The notes below the pieces were generated by a model. The model was not told the origin of the DNA and made no database searches. It saw only the letters and a list, made by a program, of their open reading frames with translations. Below are positions 6,439-6,730 of a stretch of DNA of 6,730 nucleotides, piece after piece; positions within the stretch are counted from its first letter, which is position 1; each line of letters opens with the position of its first letter. The DNA comes from Candidatus Aenigmatarchaeota archaeon (GTDB lineage Archaea; Aenigmatarchaeota; Aenigmatarchaeia; QMZP01; QMZT01), in NCBI GenBank assembly GCA_030634615.1, contig DAOWAL010000066.1, positions 1-6,730 on the forward strand. Reading direction: 5' to 3'. Position numbers and translations under genes: made by a program.

Positions 6439-6547
6439 CCGTATTTACATACATTTTTTGCAATGATTCTTATTACAATCACTTATAGGTAGTTAATTAA
6501 TAGTGACAAAATCTTTTTATTCTTTCAGTGTAACTAATTTTTATCAT
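6439..6547. promoter_or_regulatory. Promoter region between the orphan ORF and tRNA-Asn
   Basis: No gene is seen in these 109 bases. For the tRNA, CTTTTTAT at 6513-6520 is centred about 31 bases before the mature 5' end and is preceded by purine-rich ACAAAAT, a plausible BRE/TATA pair. For the minus-strand ORF, the reverse of ACTTATAGGT (6481-6490) is a plausible TATA box. Between them lies TAGTTAATTAATAG (6490-6503), an AT-rich stretch containing the palindrome TTAATTAA. Confidence 0.45.
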
Positions 6548-6619
6548 GTCCCGGTAGCTCAGCGGCAGAGCGTTCGGCTGTTAACCGAAAGGCCGCCGGT
6601 TCGAATCCGGCCCGGGACG
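6548..6619 (+). tRNA. tRNA-Asn (anticodon GTT)
   Basis: The full cloverleaf folds by hand. Acceptor GTCCCGG pairs with CCGGGAC (6612-6618); the D stem is GCTC/GAGC; the anticodon stem TTCGG/CCGAA encloses loop CTGTTAA, with anticodon GTT at 6580-6582; the variable loop is five bases; the T stem GCCGG/CCGGC encloses TTCGAAT. The discriminator is G6619 and CCA is not encoded. There is no intron. It reads AAC and AAT codons. Confidence 0.97.
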
Positions 6620-6631
6620 CTAATAACACGC

Positions 6632-6650
6632 AATCTTTTTGAATCTTTCT
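6632..6650 (+). terminator. T-rich stretch after tRNA-Asn, terminator or promoter
   Basis: AATCTTTTTGAATCTTTCT follows the tRNA by 12 bases. T runs of this kind commonly end archaeal tRNA transcripts. It is also centred about 25-28 bases before the ATG at 6665, so it may instead be the TATA region of that reading frame. It resembles AATCTTTTTATTCTTTC in the tRNA promoter (6510-6526). Confidence 0.3.
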
Positions 6651-6664
6651 TCCAATACGAAAGC

Positions 6665-6730
6665 ATGGAACTTCTAAACGCAGTCAACGAACACTGTGAT
6701 ATACGAAGACTGAAATCTCTTTGCAATTTC
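6665..6730 (+). CDS. Possible start of a protein gene, cut by the window edge
   Basis: Twenty-two open codons from an ATG to the last base, beginning MELLNAVNEHCDIRRLKSL. The residues suggest an amphipathic helix but no family is recognised. There is no Shine-Dalgarno sequence. A T-rich element about 28 bases upstream would suit a leaderless start. The frame is also open backwards into the tRNA, so openness alone is weak evidence. It is listed as tentative because only 66 bases are visible. Confidence 0.35.
   Translation, partial: MELLNAVNEHCDIRRLKSLCNF

Noticed and set aside
1..6730. CRISPR array, insertion sequence or transposon ends
   Set aside because: No spaced direct repeats, transposase motifs or terminal inverted repeats were seen on either strand.

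Overview
The window is archaeal. It carries an archaeal-type translation initiation factor (aIF1A), an archaeal Pno1/Dim2-type two-KH protein, both subunits of topoisomerase VI, a membrane-anchored pilin-like surface protein, and an intronless tRNA-Asn with no encoded CCA. Promoters look like TATA boxes 25-30 bases upstream of starts, several start codons look leaderless, and the DNA is AT-rich by eye. The lineage cannot be fixed from this alone. The style of the surface protein suggests a DPANN or Altiarchaeota-like archaeon, but that is a guess.

Layout. On the minus strand, 1-951 is the N-terminal two thirds of a TrkH-type potassium transporter, cut by the window edge. A short divergent promoter region (952-1006) separates it from a plus-strand run of five genes: a large secreted pilin-like protein with a concanavalin-like domain (1007-2536), aIF1A (2569-2883), the two-KH RNA-binding protein (2920-3405), top6B (3402-5075) and top6A (4930-6006). 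Convergent with top6A is a small orphan membrane-protein ORF (6438-5998, minus) that overlaps its last 9 bases. A 109-base promoter region then leads to tRNA-Asn(GTT) at 6548-6619, and the start of another possible gene runs off the right edge.

How the genes fit together. aIF1A (start-codon selection), the Pno1/Dim2-like protein (small-subunit rRNA maturation) and topoisomerase VI (ATP-dependent double-strand passage) form a housekeeping cluster whose order is familiar in archaea, except that the RIO1 kinase gene often found between aIF1A and the KH protein is absent. Coupling tightens along the run: a 33-base gap with its own TATA-like box, a 36-base gap, a 4-base ATGA overlap, and finally a 146-base out-of-phase overlap between top6B and top6A.

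The most interesting feature is that last overlap. The final 48 residues of Top6B are written in the +1 frame of the conserved N-terminal part of Top6A. All 12 Lys and Glu codons of top6A within the overlap end in G (7 AAG, 5 GAG), while in the rest of the gene I count 20 AAA to 12 AAG and 20 GAA to 2 GAG. This is the footprint expected if the overprinted, acidic Top6B tail is itself selected.
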